Shown: positions 25,693-34,343, numbered from the stretch's first letter. The stretch is DNA of 64,000 bases from Anaerofustis butyriciformans (GCF_036289385.1 NZ_JAYFFH010000002.1:294504-358503), one strand, 5' to 3'. Translations and numbers: made by a program. Notes: generated from the sequence alone by a model not told the origin.

Positions 25693-26939
25693 TGAGAAAA
25701 TTTGTATTTATAAGAAGTTTTCTTGTCGGACTTATTTGTACCTTGATACTCAGTTCATCTTTTTTCTTTGTTTTGTCTAAAACTCAAGATAACGGATATC
25801 ATACTACAATAGAAGCTTTTTTACATACCGTTAACGAAATATATGAATTCGGAAACGATTATGAAAAAGATGTAGAATATTTGGAAAAAATCTCTACTGA
25901 CCATTACAGAGTAACTTTAATATCGCCAAACGGAACAGTTCTAGCCGATTCTACACATAAAGAATTGACTGAAAATCATAAAACCAGAGAAGAGGTTGTA
26001 CAAGCTTTACAAGAAGGGGAAGGCTATTCGGTGAGGAGTTCTTCCACAATTGATGAAAGAGTTATGTATGGAGCAATTGTTCTGAAAAACGGTAATATAT
26101 TAAGAGTAATGGTTCTTATGGAAACCATTTACAGTGATTTGGCCACAAAGATAGGTATTTTTGTTTTGGCAATAATAATTTCGTTTTTAATATCTTGGGT
26201 TACGGCAAAAAAATTTGCGAATGATTCGGTTAAACCTTTTGGCAGTGCCGTAGATATATATAAAAAAGAATTCTTTGCAAATGCTTCTCATGAACTTAAA
26301 ACTCCTATTACATCTATAAGAGGTTTTGCTGAACTCATTTCCTCCGGGCTTATAGATGATAAAGACAAGATAATAGAATACAGTACGACAATAAAAAGAG
26401 AAGCTATAAGGATGGATACAATGGTAGAAGAAATACTTAAGTTGTCCAGTCTTGAAGATATTGATGAAAATGAAATGCCTCTTGAAAAATTGAATGTCGC
26501 TGATATTATAAAAGAAGCAGTTGAAGTTCTTGATTATAAGTTATACGAAAAGAAAATCATAACAAATGTTGATGTGCATGATGTATATATAGAAAGTGTG
26601 CATGAAGATATATTAAGAGTTTTTACAAATCTTATTGAAAACGGAATTAAGTATAATAAAGATAACGGAAAGATTTATATTTCTTTACGTAGAGTAAGAA
26701 ATAAAGCCGTTATTATAATAAAAGATACAGGAATAGGAATAAAAAAAGAAGATCTCCCTCACATTTTTGAAAGATTTTATCGTGTTGATAAAAGCAGAAA
26801 CAGAAAAGTTGAGGGGACAGGTCTTGGGCTTTCTATAGTTAAAAGAATAGTTATGAAGTATAAAGGTGAAATAAGTGTTAAATCCACCTATAACGTTGGT
26901 ACGGAATTTACTATAAAATTTGATGCAGTAACAAAATAG
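25692..26939 (+). CDS. phoR: PhoR-like sensor histidine kinase without HAMP or cytoplasmic PAS
   Basis: The protein has 415 residues. Transmembrane helix 1 (about 8-29), an extracytoplasmic sensor of about 115 residues with the PAS-like strand VTLISPNGTVLADST, helix 2 (about 151-171), then only about 25 residues before the HisKA box FFANASHELKTPITSIRGF (His200). ATPase boxes: NLIENGIKYNKDNGK, IKDTGIGIKKEDLPHIFERF and GTGLGLSIVKRI. Typical PhoR has HAMP and PAS modules here, so this is a shortened form. It overlaps phoP by 1 bp and phosphorylates it on phosphate limitation by inference. Confidence 0.9.
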   Translation: MRKFVFIRSFLVGLICTLILSSSFFFVLSKTQDNGYHTTIEAFLHTVNEIYEFGNDYEKDVEYLEKISTDHYRVTLISPNGTVLADSTHKELTENHKTREEVVQALQEGEGYSVRSSSTIDERVMYGAIVLKNGNILRVMVLMETIYSDLATKIGIFVLAIIISFLISWVTAKKFANDSVKPFGSAVDIYKKEFFANASHELKTPITSIRGFAELISSGLIDDKDKIIEYSTTIKREAIRMDTMVEEILKLSSLEDIDENEMPLEKLNVADIIKEAVEVLDYKLYEKKIITNVDVHDVYIESVHEDILRVFTNLIENGIKYNKDNGKIYISLRRVRNKAVIIIKDTGIGIKKEDLPHIFERFYRVDKSRNRKVEGTGLGLSIVKRIVMKYKGEISVKSTYNVGTEFTIKFDAVTK

Positions 26940-26968
26940 ACAAAGCAAAATGCTTTGTCTATTTTTTA
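26935..26968. terminator. Bidirectional terminator, phoR and nth
   Basis: A 13-bp stem AATAGACAAAGCA with its complement, AAA loop, then T-rich sequence. It holds the phoR stop codon and the nth stop codon. Confidence 0.85.
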
Positions 26969-27606
26969 TTTTTTTGAGTTTTTTTATAAAAATCACATAA
27001 GTTTTTTAACATACATTCATTGCATTTTGGATTCCTTGCACTGCACACTTTTCTTCCATGCCATATAATCCAGTGATGTGCATCAGACCAATATTCTTTA
27101 GGGATTTTCTTCATTAAAGATTGTTCAGTCTTTAATACATCGTCACTTTTTGCAAGTCCTAATCTGTTAGATACTCTTTGAACGTGAGTATCAACAGCGA
27201 TTGCAGGAATACCAAAAGCATTGGACATTACAACATTTGCTGTTTTTCTGCCAACTCCATTTAATTTTATAAGTTCTTCCATTGTGCTTGGAACTTCTTC
27301 ATTGTATTTATCGCAAAGAGTAAAGCAAGTTTTCATTATGTTTTTTGCTTTTGTGTTTGAAAGACCACAACTTTTTATGTATTCATGAAGTTTCTCTTCG
27401 CCAAGTTCTAAAATTTCTCCCGGAGTGTTTGCGGTTTTAAATAATTCTTTTGTAACTATATTAACTCTTTCATCTGTGCACTGAGCAGAGAGAATTGTTG
27501 CGATTAAAAGTTCAAAAGGAGAATTGAAGTTAAGCCCGCATTTATATTCTCCGTATTCTTTACTTAATATATCTATTATTTCTAATGTTTCTTTTTTTGT
27601 TTTCAT
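26959..27606 (-). CDS. nth: Endonuclease III
   Basis: The protein has 215 residues. The helix-hairpin-helix with catalytic Lys is KLNGVGRKTANVVMSNAFGI, catalytic Asp is in AVDTHVQRVSNRLGL, and the 4Fe-4S cluster is CSARNPKCNECMLKNLC (CX6CX2CX5C). It is a DNA glycosylase/AP lyase for oxidised pyrimidines. Monocistronic. Confidence 0.97.
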   Translation of the reverse strand: MKTKKETLEIIDILSKEYGEYKCGLNFNSPFELLIATILSAQCTDERVNIVTKELFKTANTPGEILELGEEKLHEYIKSCGLSNTKAKNIMKTCFTLCDKYNEEVPSTMEELIKLNGVGRKTANVVMSNAFGIPAIAVDTHVQRVSNRLGLAKSDDVLKTEQSLMKKIPKEYWSDAHHWIIWHGRKVCSARNPKCNECMLKNLCDFYKKTQKNKK

Positions 27607-27714
27607 AAAAATTACCTTAACTTTTATTACCTTTTTTAATTTTTTATTTATTGTATCATAGAGTAAAAAAATTGGAACAATAAATATGAAATAATTAAGA
27701 AAGGAAAATAAAAA

Positions 27715-27900
27715 ATGAGAAGAAATACAATGACAATGCTTACGAGCTTAACTACCGGTATGATAGCGGGGATAGGACTTGCCTCTTACGTTTCATCAAA
27801 CAAAGAACTTAAAAAGCCTGTAAGAAAAATGAAAAATGCAGTTGAAAAGGCGGCAAAGGAAGCTGTAAGTGAAATACAGGATATGACAATGAAAAACTAA
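27715..27900 (+). CDS. Small YtxH-like protein
   Basis: The protein has 61 residues after RBS AAAGGAAA. A short glycine-containing hydrophobic segment (SLTTGMIAGIGLASYVSS) is followed by a basic amphipathic helix (KNAVEKAAKEAVSEIQDM). This layout resembles the YtxH family, which has no known function; a longer YtxH-like protein is at 52819-53181. It has its own terminator. Confidence 0.6.
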   Translation: MRRNTMTMLTSLTTGMIAGIGLASYVSSNKELKKPVRKMKNAVEKAAKEAVSEIQDMTMKN

Positions 27901-27904
27901 TGAT

Positions 27905-27940
27905 AAAAGAGTTTTAATATTTATATTAAAACTCTTTTAA
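27905..27940. terminator. Bidirectional terminator
   Basis: A 16-bp stem (AAAAGAGTTTTAATAT and its complement, TT loop). It follows the YtxH-like gene on plus and overlaps the stop of the nucleotidyltransferase on minus. Confidence 0.8.
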
Positions 27941-28608
27941 ATATTATATAAGTTAATTAAAGATTTTGTGTATTCCATTAAATCAGTTGTATATTTTTCA
28001 AATTGTAAATTATCTATATTATTATTTATTTTTAAATTAAAAAATGAATTAAGAATATTTTTATCTTCATTTTCTATTTTTTCCATTAGTTCAATATTTT
28101 TATGTATGTATTTATTGGTTTTTAAATAATATTTAGCTTTTATGCAAAAAGACATTGATTTATAAAGTGAAAGTAAAATGTCATTGCTTTTTTCATATAA
28201 AAAATTATGAACTGTCATGTGATAGGTATTACAAGCATTTAGTAACACAGCACGTTTTATATCTTCATTTTTTATAAGAGGTTTTAAAAAATCTAAACTT
28301 TTGTATATTGGAAGTGTATCAAAATAAAACTGAAAAAGGTCTGATTTTTCCCAGTTTTTTATCTCCTGCATTCCTGAGATAAAACCGCAAAATAAATTAT
28401 TATGTTCTAATGAAGATATTATTTCTTTATAAGTTTTTAAATCATTTATTGATAGGTTATCTAAAATCACAACAATGTCAATATCGCTGTTTTCATTTGC
28501 TTCTCCTCTTGCTCTGCTTCCTTGAAGTCCAAAAAATATAAGTCTATTTTTAAATTCTTCTATAAGTTTATTCTCTAGTGTTTTTAAAACTAAATTTACA
28601 TCAATCAT
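27937..28608 (-). CDS. Nucleotidyltransferase-domain protein with helical C-terminus
   Basis: The protein has 223 residues. The pol-beta type active site is FGLQGSRARGEANENSDIDI (GSxxxG...DxD). Residues about 105-215 are all-helical, with NACNTYHMTVHNFLYEKSND and KAKYYLKTNKYIHKN, resembling a HEPN-like or substrate-binding domain. It could be a stand-alone nucleotide-modifying enzyme of the aminoglycoside/MNT type. No HEPN RX4-6H motif is obvious and no antitoxin or toxin partner is adjacent. RBS AAGGAGG. Confidence 0.72.
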   Translation of the reverse strand: MIDVNLVLKTLENKLIEEFKNRLIFFGLQGSRARGEANENSDIDIVVILDNLSINDLKTYKEIISSLEHNNLFCGFISGMQEIKNWEKSDLFQFYFDTLPIYKSLDFLKPLIKNEDIKRAVLLNACNTYHMTVHNFLYEKSNDILLSLYKSMSFCIKAKYYLKTNKYIHKNIELMEKIENEDKNILNSFFNLKINNNIDNLQFEKYTTDLMEYTKSLINLYNI

Positions 28609-28675
28609 CTTTTTACCTCCTTATATTAGGGTTATATTATTATATTATAAAATAATTATAATAAATAAAAAAATG

Positions 28676-28704
28676 TTTACTTTTTAAAATCATAGTGCTA
28701 TTAT
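28676..28704 (+). promoter_or_regulatory. Candidate promoter of the pan operon
   Basis: TTTACT (28676-28681), 17-bp spacer, TATTAT (28699-28704). It leaves a leader of about 120 nt before panG. Confidence 0.5.
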
Positions 28705-28710
28705 TTATGC

Positions 28711-28831
28711 GGATGGTATTCTTTTGAAACTATACCGAGAAAAATATTAATAGTCTTCAATCTACCTAATTGCTATAAAGCTTTTATCGAAAGAAAGAGA
28801 CTTTTCAATTATCAAAAGGAAGAAAAGAAGA
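28711..28831 (+). promoter_or_regulatory. Untranslated leader of the pan operon
   Basis: About 120 nt without an ORF. It contains a short hairpin GGTAT/ATACC (28714-28735 region) and an A/G-rich end with the RBS AAAAGGAAG. A structured pan RNA motif is known upstream of pan genes in other Firmicutes; I cannot confirm it here by eye. Confidence 0.3.
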
Positions 28832-29674
28832 ATGAAAATCGGATTTATTGGTGCCGGCAAAGTAGGCGTAAGTCTTGGGAAATATTTTGTTATGCACGAA
28901 AAAAAAGTAATGGGGTATTATAGTAATACTCTATCTTCTGCAGTTGATGCTGCAATTTTTACAAATACTAATTATTTTAATTCTTTGGAAGATATTATAT
29001 CTTCTTGTGATATTTTATTTTTGACTGTTCCTGATTCAAAGATAAAAGAAGTATGGGAACAAATATGTAAATTTGATATAGAAAATAAAATATTTTCTCA
29101 TTGTAGCGGAGCTATGTCTTCTGCTGTCTTTCAAAAGTGTGACCAAGATATTCTTGGTTTTTCCATTCATCCAATGTATGCTTTCAGCGATAAGTATACT
29201 TCTTACAAAGATCTTTCAAAGGCTTACTTTACAATTGAAGGAAACGAAAAGAGAATTAATGTTATTAAGGATTTTTTTGAAAGCCTTGGAAATCATGTAA
29301 AAATCATTCCAAAAGACAATAAAACCAAATATCATTTATCTTGCGTTTTTGCGAGTAATTTAGTTGTAGCTTTGTTTTATAAGAGTATAAAAATTCTTAT
29401 GGAAACAGGGTTTACTTTTGATGAAGCTAAAAATGCACTACTTCCTCTTTTTATGAATAATGCAGAGAATATTGCTTCAAAAGGTGTAATAAATGCATTA
29501 AGCGGTCCAATTGAAAGGAACGATGTAAAAACAGTAAAAGAGCATTTATCTGTTATAAACGGAAGTGAAAAGGATATTTATAAATTGTTGTCTGAGGAGC
29601 TTATTGATGTTGCAATGAAAAAAGATAATACAAAAGATTATTGCAATATGAAAAAAATTATTAAAGAGGAATAA
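28832..29674 (+). CDS. panG: Alternative ketopantoate reductase PanG (DUF2520 Rossmann protein)
   Basis: The protein has 280 residues. The N-terminus IGFIGAGKVGVSLGKYF is an NAD(P) Rossmann motif; DILFLTVPDSKIKEVWEQI, SHCSGAMSS, GFSIHPMYAFSDK and KTKYHLSCVFASNLVVALFY are the DUF2520 pattern. PanG replaces PanE in organisms such as Francisella and some Clostridia and reduces ketopantoate to pantoate. Its place in front of panB supports this. It starts the operon panG-B-C-D-coaBC. Confidence 0.85.
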   Translation: MKIGFIGAGKVGVSLGKYFVMHEKKVMGYYSNTLSSAVDAAIFTNTNYFNSLEDIISSCDILFLTVPDSKIKEVWEQICKFDIENKIFSHCSGAMSSAVFQKCDQDILGFSIHPMYAFSDKYTSYKDLSKAYFTIEGNEKRINVIKDFFESLGNHVKIIPKDNKTKYHLSCVFASNLVVALFYKSIKILMETGFTFDEAKNALLPLFMNNAENIASKGVINALSGPIERNDVKTVKEHLSVINGSEKDIYKLLSEELIDVAMKKDNTKDYCNMKKIIKEE

Positions 29675-29678
29675 GAGG

Positions 29679-30506
29679 ATGAAAAACACAGTAACAACAT
29701 TCAAAAAACAAAAAGAAGAAAATAGTAAGATTTCCATGCTTACGGCTTATGATTATTCAATGGCAAAATTGATTGATCAGGCAGGTATTAACGGGATTTT
29801 AGTAGGGGATTCTCTTGGTAATGTAATCCTTGGTTATGAAGATACAATACCTGTTACAATGAAAGATATGATCCACCACGGAAGAGCCGTTGCAAGAGGG
29901 GCAAAAGATGCATTGGTTGTTATAGATATGCCTTTTATGTCATATCAAACAAGTGTATATGATGCCGTTAAAAATGCAGGAAGGCTTATGAAAGAAGGGC
30001 TTGGTGATGCTGTTAAGCTTGAAGGCGGCAGAGAAGTATGTGAGCAGATAAAAGCAATAACTTCTGCCGGTATACCTGTAATGGCACATCTTGGCTTAAC
30101 CCCACAAAGCATTAATGCGTTTGGAGGATTTAAAATACAAGGAAGAGATGAGCAAAGAGCAAAACAAATTCTTGAAGATGCTTTGTTAGTTGAAGAAGCG
30201 GGAGCTTTTGCACTTGTTCTTGAGTGTGTTCCGGAAAAATTAGCTAAGCTTATTACTCAAAAAGTTAGTATTCCAACAATCGGAATAGGTGCAGGAAAAT
30301 ACTGTGACGGACAAATTTTGGTATATCAAGATATGCTTGGAATGTTTTCTGATTTTACGCCGAAATTTGTAAAGAAATATGCAAATATAGGTGAAATAAT
30401 GCAGGATGCATTTAAAACTTACCATAAAGAAATAAATGAGGGTAAATTCCCTATGGAAGAAAATACATATAAATTTGATGATGAAGTTATAGAAAAATTA
30501 TATTAA
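29679..30506 (+). CDS. panB: 3-methyl-2-oxobutanoate hydroxymethyltransferase
   Basis: The protein has 275 residues. MLTAYDYSMAKLIDQAGING, VGDSLGNVILGYEDTIPVTM and AHLGLTPQSINAFGGFKIQG are the family motifs; VPTIGIGAG-like SIPTIGIGAGKYCDGQILVY closes the active site. It makes ketopantoate from alpha-ketoisovalerate. Only 4 bp separate it from panG. Confidence 0.97.
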   Translation: MKNTVTTFKKQKEENSKISMLTAYDYSMAKLIDQAGINGILVGDSLGNVILGYEDTIPVTMKDMIHHGRAVARGAKDALVVIDMPFMSYQTSVYDAVKNAGRLMKEGLGDAVKLEGGREVCEQIKAITSAGIPVMAHLGLTPQSINAFGGFKIQGRDEQRAKQILEDALLVEEAGAFALVLECVPEKLAKLITQKVSIPTIGIGAGKYCDGQILVYQDMLGMFSDFTPKFVKKYANIGEIMQDAFKTYHKEINEGKFPMEENTYKFDDEVIEKLY

Positions 30507-30520
30507 TTATGGAGAGAAAT

Positions 30521-31366
30521 ATGAAAGTAGTACATAAAATCAGCGAAGTAAGAGAAATTGTAAATAAATGGAAAAGAGAAGGGCTTAGCGTTGGGCTTGT
30601 TCCAACAATGGGTTATCTTCATGAAGGACATCAAAGTTTAATTAAAAAAGCCGTAGAACAAAATGACAGAGTAGTTGTAAGCGTGTTTGTAAATCCTATG
30701 CAATTTGGTGAAAACGAAGATTTAGCAAGCTACCCAAGAGATCTTGAAAAAGATACAAAACTATGCGAAGAAACAGGAGCAGATTTGATTTTTAATCCAA
30801 CACCTGAAGAAATGTATCCTGAAGGTTTTTGTTCGTATGTTGATATGAATGGACTTACAAAAGAACTTTGTGGAAAAAGCAGACCTATTCATTTTAGAGG
30901 TGTTATGACTGTTGTAAGTAAGCTGTTTAATATCGTTACACCTAATAAAGCATACTTTGGAATGAAAGATGCACAACAGCTTCTTATAATAAAAAGAATG
31001 GTAAAAGATTTAAGTTTTGGTATAGAAATAGTAGGCTGTCCAATAGTAAGAGAAGAAGACGGTCTTGCAAAGAGTTCAAGAAATACTTATTTAAACGAAG
31101 AGGAAAGAAAAGCAGCTTTGATATTATATAAAACAATTAATTTAGGTAAGAAACTTCTTGAAGAAGGTGAAAGAGACAGCGCTATTTTACTTTCAAAGAT
31201 GAAAGAAAACATAAATAAAGAACCACTTGCCAAAATTGATTATGTTGAAGCAGTTGATATTGAAAAGGTAGAAAAAGTGGATAAAATCGAAGGTACGGTT
31301 CTTGTTGCAATGGCTGTATATATTGGCAAAACTAGATTAATTGACAACTTTGTGTTTGAGTGTTAG
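30521..31366 (+). CDS. panC: Pantothenate synthetase
   Basis: The start is ATG 30521 with GGAGAG 4-9 bp upstream; ATG 30509 overlaps the RBS. The protein has 281 residues. VPTMGYLHEGHQSLI is the ATP-binding HXGH motif, VFVNPMQFG contacts pantoate, and KSSRNTYL is the KMSKS-like loop. It joins pantoate and beta-alanine. Confidence 0.97.
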   Translation: MKVVHKISEVREIVNKWKREGLSVGLVPTMGYLHEGHQSLIKKAVEQNDRVVVSVFVNPMQFGENEDLASYPRDLEKDTKLCEETGADLIFNPTPEEMYPEGFCSYVDMNGLTKELCGKSRPIHFRGVMTVVSKLFNIVTPNKAYFGMKDAQQLLIIKRMVKDLSFGIEIVGCPIVREEDGLAKSSRNTYLNEEERKAALILYKTINLGKKLLEEGERDSAILLSKMKENINKEPLAKIDYVEAVDIEKVEKVDKIEGTVLVAMAVYIGKTRLIDNFVFEC

Positions 31367-31375
31367 GAGGAAAAT

Positions 31376-31777
31376 ATGTTACTTAATATGTTAAAAGGTA
31401 AAATTCACAGAGCAACCGTTGTTCAAGCAGAGCTTGATTATGTAGGAAGTATTACTGTTGATGAAGAACTTCTTGAAAAAGCCGGAATATATGAATATGA
31501 AAAGGTTCAAATCGTAGACGTAAATAACGGAAGCAGATTTGAAACTTACACAATTGCTGGAAAAAGAGGCAGTGGTATGATATGCTTAAATGGAGCCGCA
31601 GCAAGAGAAGTTCAAGTAGGGGATAAGATCATAATAATGGCTTATGCAAACATGAGTCCTGAAGAAGTGAAAGATAATCCTCCGAAAGTGCTTTTCGTTG
31701 ATGAAGATAATAAAATAAAAAGAATAACAAGATATGAAAAACACGGGCTCTTAACGGAGGATATGATTGATGAATAA
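31376..31777 (+). CDS. panD: Aspartate 1-decarboxylase
   Basis: The protein has 133 residues. The self-cleavage site is Gly24-Ser25 in DYVGSITVDE; Ser25 becomes the pyruvoyl cofactor. LNGAAAREVQVGDKIIIMAY is conserved. It makes beta-alanine for PanC. RBS AGGAGG; its end overlaps the start of coaBC by 8 bp. Confidence 0.97.
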   Translation: MLLNMLKGKIHRATVVQAELDYVGSITVDEELLEKAGIYEYEKVQIVDVNNGSRFETYTIAGKRGSGMICLNGAAAREVQVGDKIIIMAYANMSPEEVKDNPPKVLFVDEDNKIKRITRYEKHGLLTEDMIDE

Positions 31778-32984
31778 AATTTTAGAGGGGAAAGTTGTAA
31801 CCCTTGGCGTAACAGGTAGTATTGCTGCTTATAAAATGGCAAACGTAGCCAGTATGCTTATAAAATTAGGTGCCGAAGTTCATGTAATAATGACTAAAAA
31901 CGCAACTAACTTTATAAACCCAATAACATTCGAAACTTTAACAAATTCAAAATGTTTGGTTGATACATTTGACAGGAATTTTGAATTTCATGTTTCTCAT
32001 GTAAATCTTGGTCAAAAATCAGATGTGATGCTTATTGCGCCTGCAAGTGCAAATATTATTGCAAAAATGGCTTATGGAATAGCAGATGATATGTTATCAA
32101 CTACTGTTTTGGCAGCTACTTGTAAAAAGATAGTATCTCCTGCAATGAATACACATATGTACCATAATCAAATAGTTCAAGATAACATAGAAAAATTAAA
32201 AGAATATGGTTTTGAAATAATAGAGCCTGCAAAAGGCATGCTAGCGTGTAGAGACATTGGAGACGGTAAACTTCCTGATGAACAGACTCTTGTAAATTAT
32301 GTATTAAAAGAAATAGCTCATGAAAAAGATTTAAAAGGTATGAATGTTATGGTTACGGCAGGAGCTACAATGGAAGCTATAGACCCTGTAAGATACATAA
32401 CAAATCATTCAAGCGGTAAAATGGGATATGCGATTGCAAGAAATGCAATGCTAAGAGGTGCAAACGTAACTTTAGTAAGTGCCAATAGCAGTGAAGAGGT
32501 TCCTCCTTTTGTTGAATTAATTAAAGTAAAAAGTGCAAAAGACATGTTCGAAGCAGTAAAAGAAAAAAGCAGTGAAATGGATTTTATTATTAAAGCTGCT
32601 GCAGTTTCTGATTATACGCCTATTGATGTAAGTGATGAAAAAATAAAGAAAAAAGATGGAGATCTTTCCATAAAACTAAAAAGAACAGATGATATTTTGA
32701 TGTATCTTGGAGAAAATAAAAAACAAAATCAAGTTTTATGTGGTTTTGCAATGGAAACTCAAAACTTAATAGATAATGCAAAAGCTAAGCTTGTAAAGAA
32801 AAACGCTGATATTATAGTGGCTAACTGCTTAAAAGAAGAAGGCTCAGGTTTTAAGGGAGATACAAATAAAGTGACATTCCTTACAAAAGATAATATAGAG
32901 AAAAAAGAGCTTATGAGTAAAGATGAAGTAAGCGAGATTTTACTTGATAAATTGCTTGAGATAAAAAATAAAAAGACCGATTAA
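31770..32984 (+). CDS. coaBC: Bifunctional phosphopantothenoylcysteine decarboxylase/synthetase
   Basis: The start is ATG 31770 with GGAGG 9 bp upstream. The protein has 404 residues. N-terminal flavoprotein domain (CoaC): LGVTGSIAAYKMA, LIAPASANIIAKMAYGIADD, PAMNTHMY, and catalytic Cys in GMLACRDIGDGKL. C-terminal CoaB domain from about 190: VTAGATMEAIDPVRYITNHS, KMGYAIARNAMLRGA and IKAAAVSDY. It performs two CoA steps after pantothenate. The stop overlaps the prfB stop on the other strand. Confidence 0.96.
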   Translation: MNKILEGKVVTLGVTGSIAAYKMANVASMLIKLGAEVHVIMTKNATNFINPITFETLTNSKCLVDTFDRNFEFHVSHVNLGQKSDVMLIAPASANIIAKMAYGIADDMLSTTVLAATCKKIVSPAMNTHMYHNQIVQDNIEKLKEYGFEIIEPAKGMLACRDIGDGKLPDEQTLVNYVLKEIAHEKDLKGMNVMVTAGATMEAIDPVRYITNHSSGKMGYAIARNAMLRGANVTLVSANSSEEVPPFVELIKVKSAKDMFEAVKEKSSEMDFIIKAAAVSDYTPIDVSDEKIKKKDGDLSIKLKRTDDILMYLGENKKQNQVLCGFAMETQNLIDNAKAKLVKKNADIIVANCLKEEGSGFKGDTNKVTFLTKDNIEKKELMSKDEVSEILLDKLLEIKNKKTD

Positions 32985-32996
32985 TCGGTCTTTTTT
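32970..32996. terminator. Bidirectional terminator shared by coaBC and prfB
   Basis: The palindrome GACCGATTAATCGGTC has A and T runs on both sides. The central TTAA holds both stop codons: TAA 32982-32984 on plus and TAA 32981-32983 on minus. Confidence 0.88.
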
Positions 32997-34081
32997 AAAT
33001 ACGCATCAATAAATAAATCAATATCTCCGTCCATTACTGATTGAACGTTTGACGTTTCGGCTTTTGTCCTATGGTCTTTTACCATGCTGTATGGGTGGAA
33101 AACATATGAGCGAATTTGATTTCCCCATGCGATTTGTCCATAGTCGCCTTTTATTTCATCAAGTTTTTCTTTATGTTCTTCCATTAATATTTTGTATAGT
33201 TTACCCTTTAAAATCTTCATCGCTGTTTCTTTGTTTTGGAACTGGCTTCTTTCGTTTTGGCATGATACAACAATTTTTGTAGGAAGATGAGTTATTCTAA
33301 CAGCTGAGTCGGTTTTGTTTACATGCTGTCCTCCTGCTCCTCCTGAACGATAAGTATCTATTTTTAAATCACTTGGATTGATTTCAAGGTTTATATCTTC
33401 TTTTATTTCCGGTTCTACATCTACTGATGCAAAAGAAGTATGTCTTCTGTTATTGCTGTCAAAAGGTGAGATTCTTACAAGTCGATGTACCCCTTTTTCG
33501 CTTTTTAAATATCCGTAAGCATTTTCGCCTTTAATAAGCATTGTAACGCTTTTTATTCCTGCAACATCTCCCGATAACTCTTCGAGAATTTTTATTTTAA
33601 AATTTCTCTTTTCTGCAAATCTTGTGAACATTCTATATAGCATTTCCGCCCAGTCTTGGCTTTCTGTTCCTCCTGCTCCCGGGTGAATTGAAAGAATGGC
33701 ATTGTTTGAATCGTATTCTCCGGATAAAAGAGTTGTTAGTGCAAAACTGTTTACGTCTTTTTTTAGCATGTTTAATTCTTTTAAGGTATTATCTGCTTCT
33801 GTTTCTATGAATTCTTCACTTAACATTTCCATTATAATGCTGATATCTTCTTTTTTGTTTTCAAGAGATGTAAATGATGTTATTTGTGATTTTAAAGTTT
33901 TAACGTCCTTTAAAATTTGATTTGCATTTTCACTGTCATTCCAGAAATTTTCATCATTCATTAAGCTTTCTTTTTCTTTTAGATTTTGTTGTAAACTTTC
34001 AATGTTAATGGAGTTTGATAAATCATCAAGTTCCTTTGATATATCATTAAGTAAATTTTTTAATTCAATTAATTCAGTCAT
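32981..34081 (-). CDS. prfB: Peptide chain release factor 2, no programmed frameshift
   Basis: The protein has 366 residues in one uninterrupted frame. ISPFDSNNRRHTSF holds the SPF stop-codon recognition motif of RF2, and RSGGAGGQHVNKTDSAVRIT holds GGQ. The N-terminus MTELIELKNLLNDISKELDD aligns through LNDENFWND-like (LMNDENFWND) with no CTTTGAC slippery site, so the usual +1 autoregulatory frameshift is absent. It terminates at UGA/UAA. Confidence 0.96.
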   Translation of the reverse strand: MTELIELKNLLNDISKELDDLSNSINIESLQQNLKEKESLMNDENFWNDSENANQILKDVKTLKSQITSFTSLENKKEDISIIMEMLSEEFIETEADNTLKELNMLKKDVNSFALTTLLSGEYDSNNAILSIHPGAGGTESQDWAEMLYRMFTRFAEKRNFKIKILEELSGDVAGIKSVTMLIKGENAYGYLKSEKGVHRLVRISPFDSNNRRHTSFASVDVEPEIKEDINLEINPSDLKIDTYRSGGAGGQHVNKTDSAVRITHLPTKIVVSCQNERSQFQNKETAMKILKGKLYKILMEEHKEKLDEIKGDYGQIAWGNQIRSYVFHPYSMVKDHRTKAETSNVQSVMDGDIDLFIDAYLKKTD

Positions 34082-34218
34082 TTTATTACTTCCTTTTTAA
34101 TATTAAATTCATTATATATTATATGACGATATTAAACAATACTATCGTTAAAATGCTTTAATGCAATTAAAGTTTAATTATTGTTTCCTTTTATAAAAAA
34201 CAGCTGTTAATAAATAAT

Positions 34219-34266
34219 TTGTAACATGATTACAATTGTTTATTAGTTGAATATGTAAAGGTTACA
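34219..34266. promoter_or_regulatory. Two TGTAA/TTACA palindromes, candidate operators, in the prfB-fsa spacer
   Basis: The first is TTGTAACATGATTACAA (34219-34235); the second is TGTAAAGGTTACA (34254-34266). Their centres are 33 bp apart, about three helical turns. They sit about 80-125 bp upstream of the fsa -35 and about 140 bp before the divergent prfB. The 338-bp spacer (34082-34419) holds no gene. The binding protein is unknown. Confidence 0.4.
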
Positions 34267-34343
34267 CATTAAAAAAGATAATGATGTTTATTTAAAAGAT
34301 GTAAATTTTCATGACCTTTTTTTTTCTTTTTTTATGAAAGTAC

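Noticed and set aside
27937..28608. MNT-HEPN toxin-antitoxin pair
   Set aside because: Only one gene, no clear HEPN catalytic motif and no partner; called only as a nucleotidyltransferase-domain protein.
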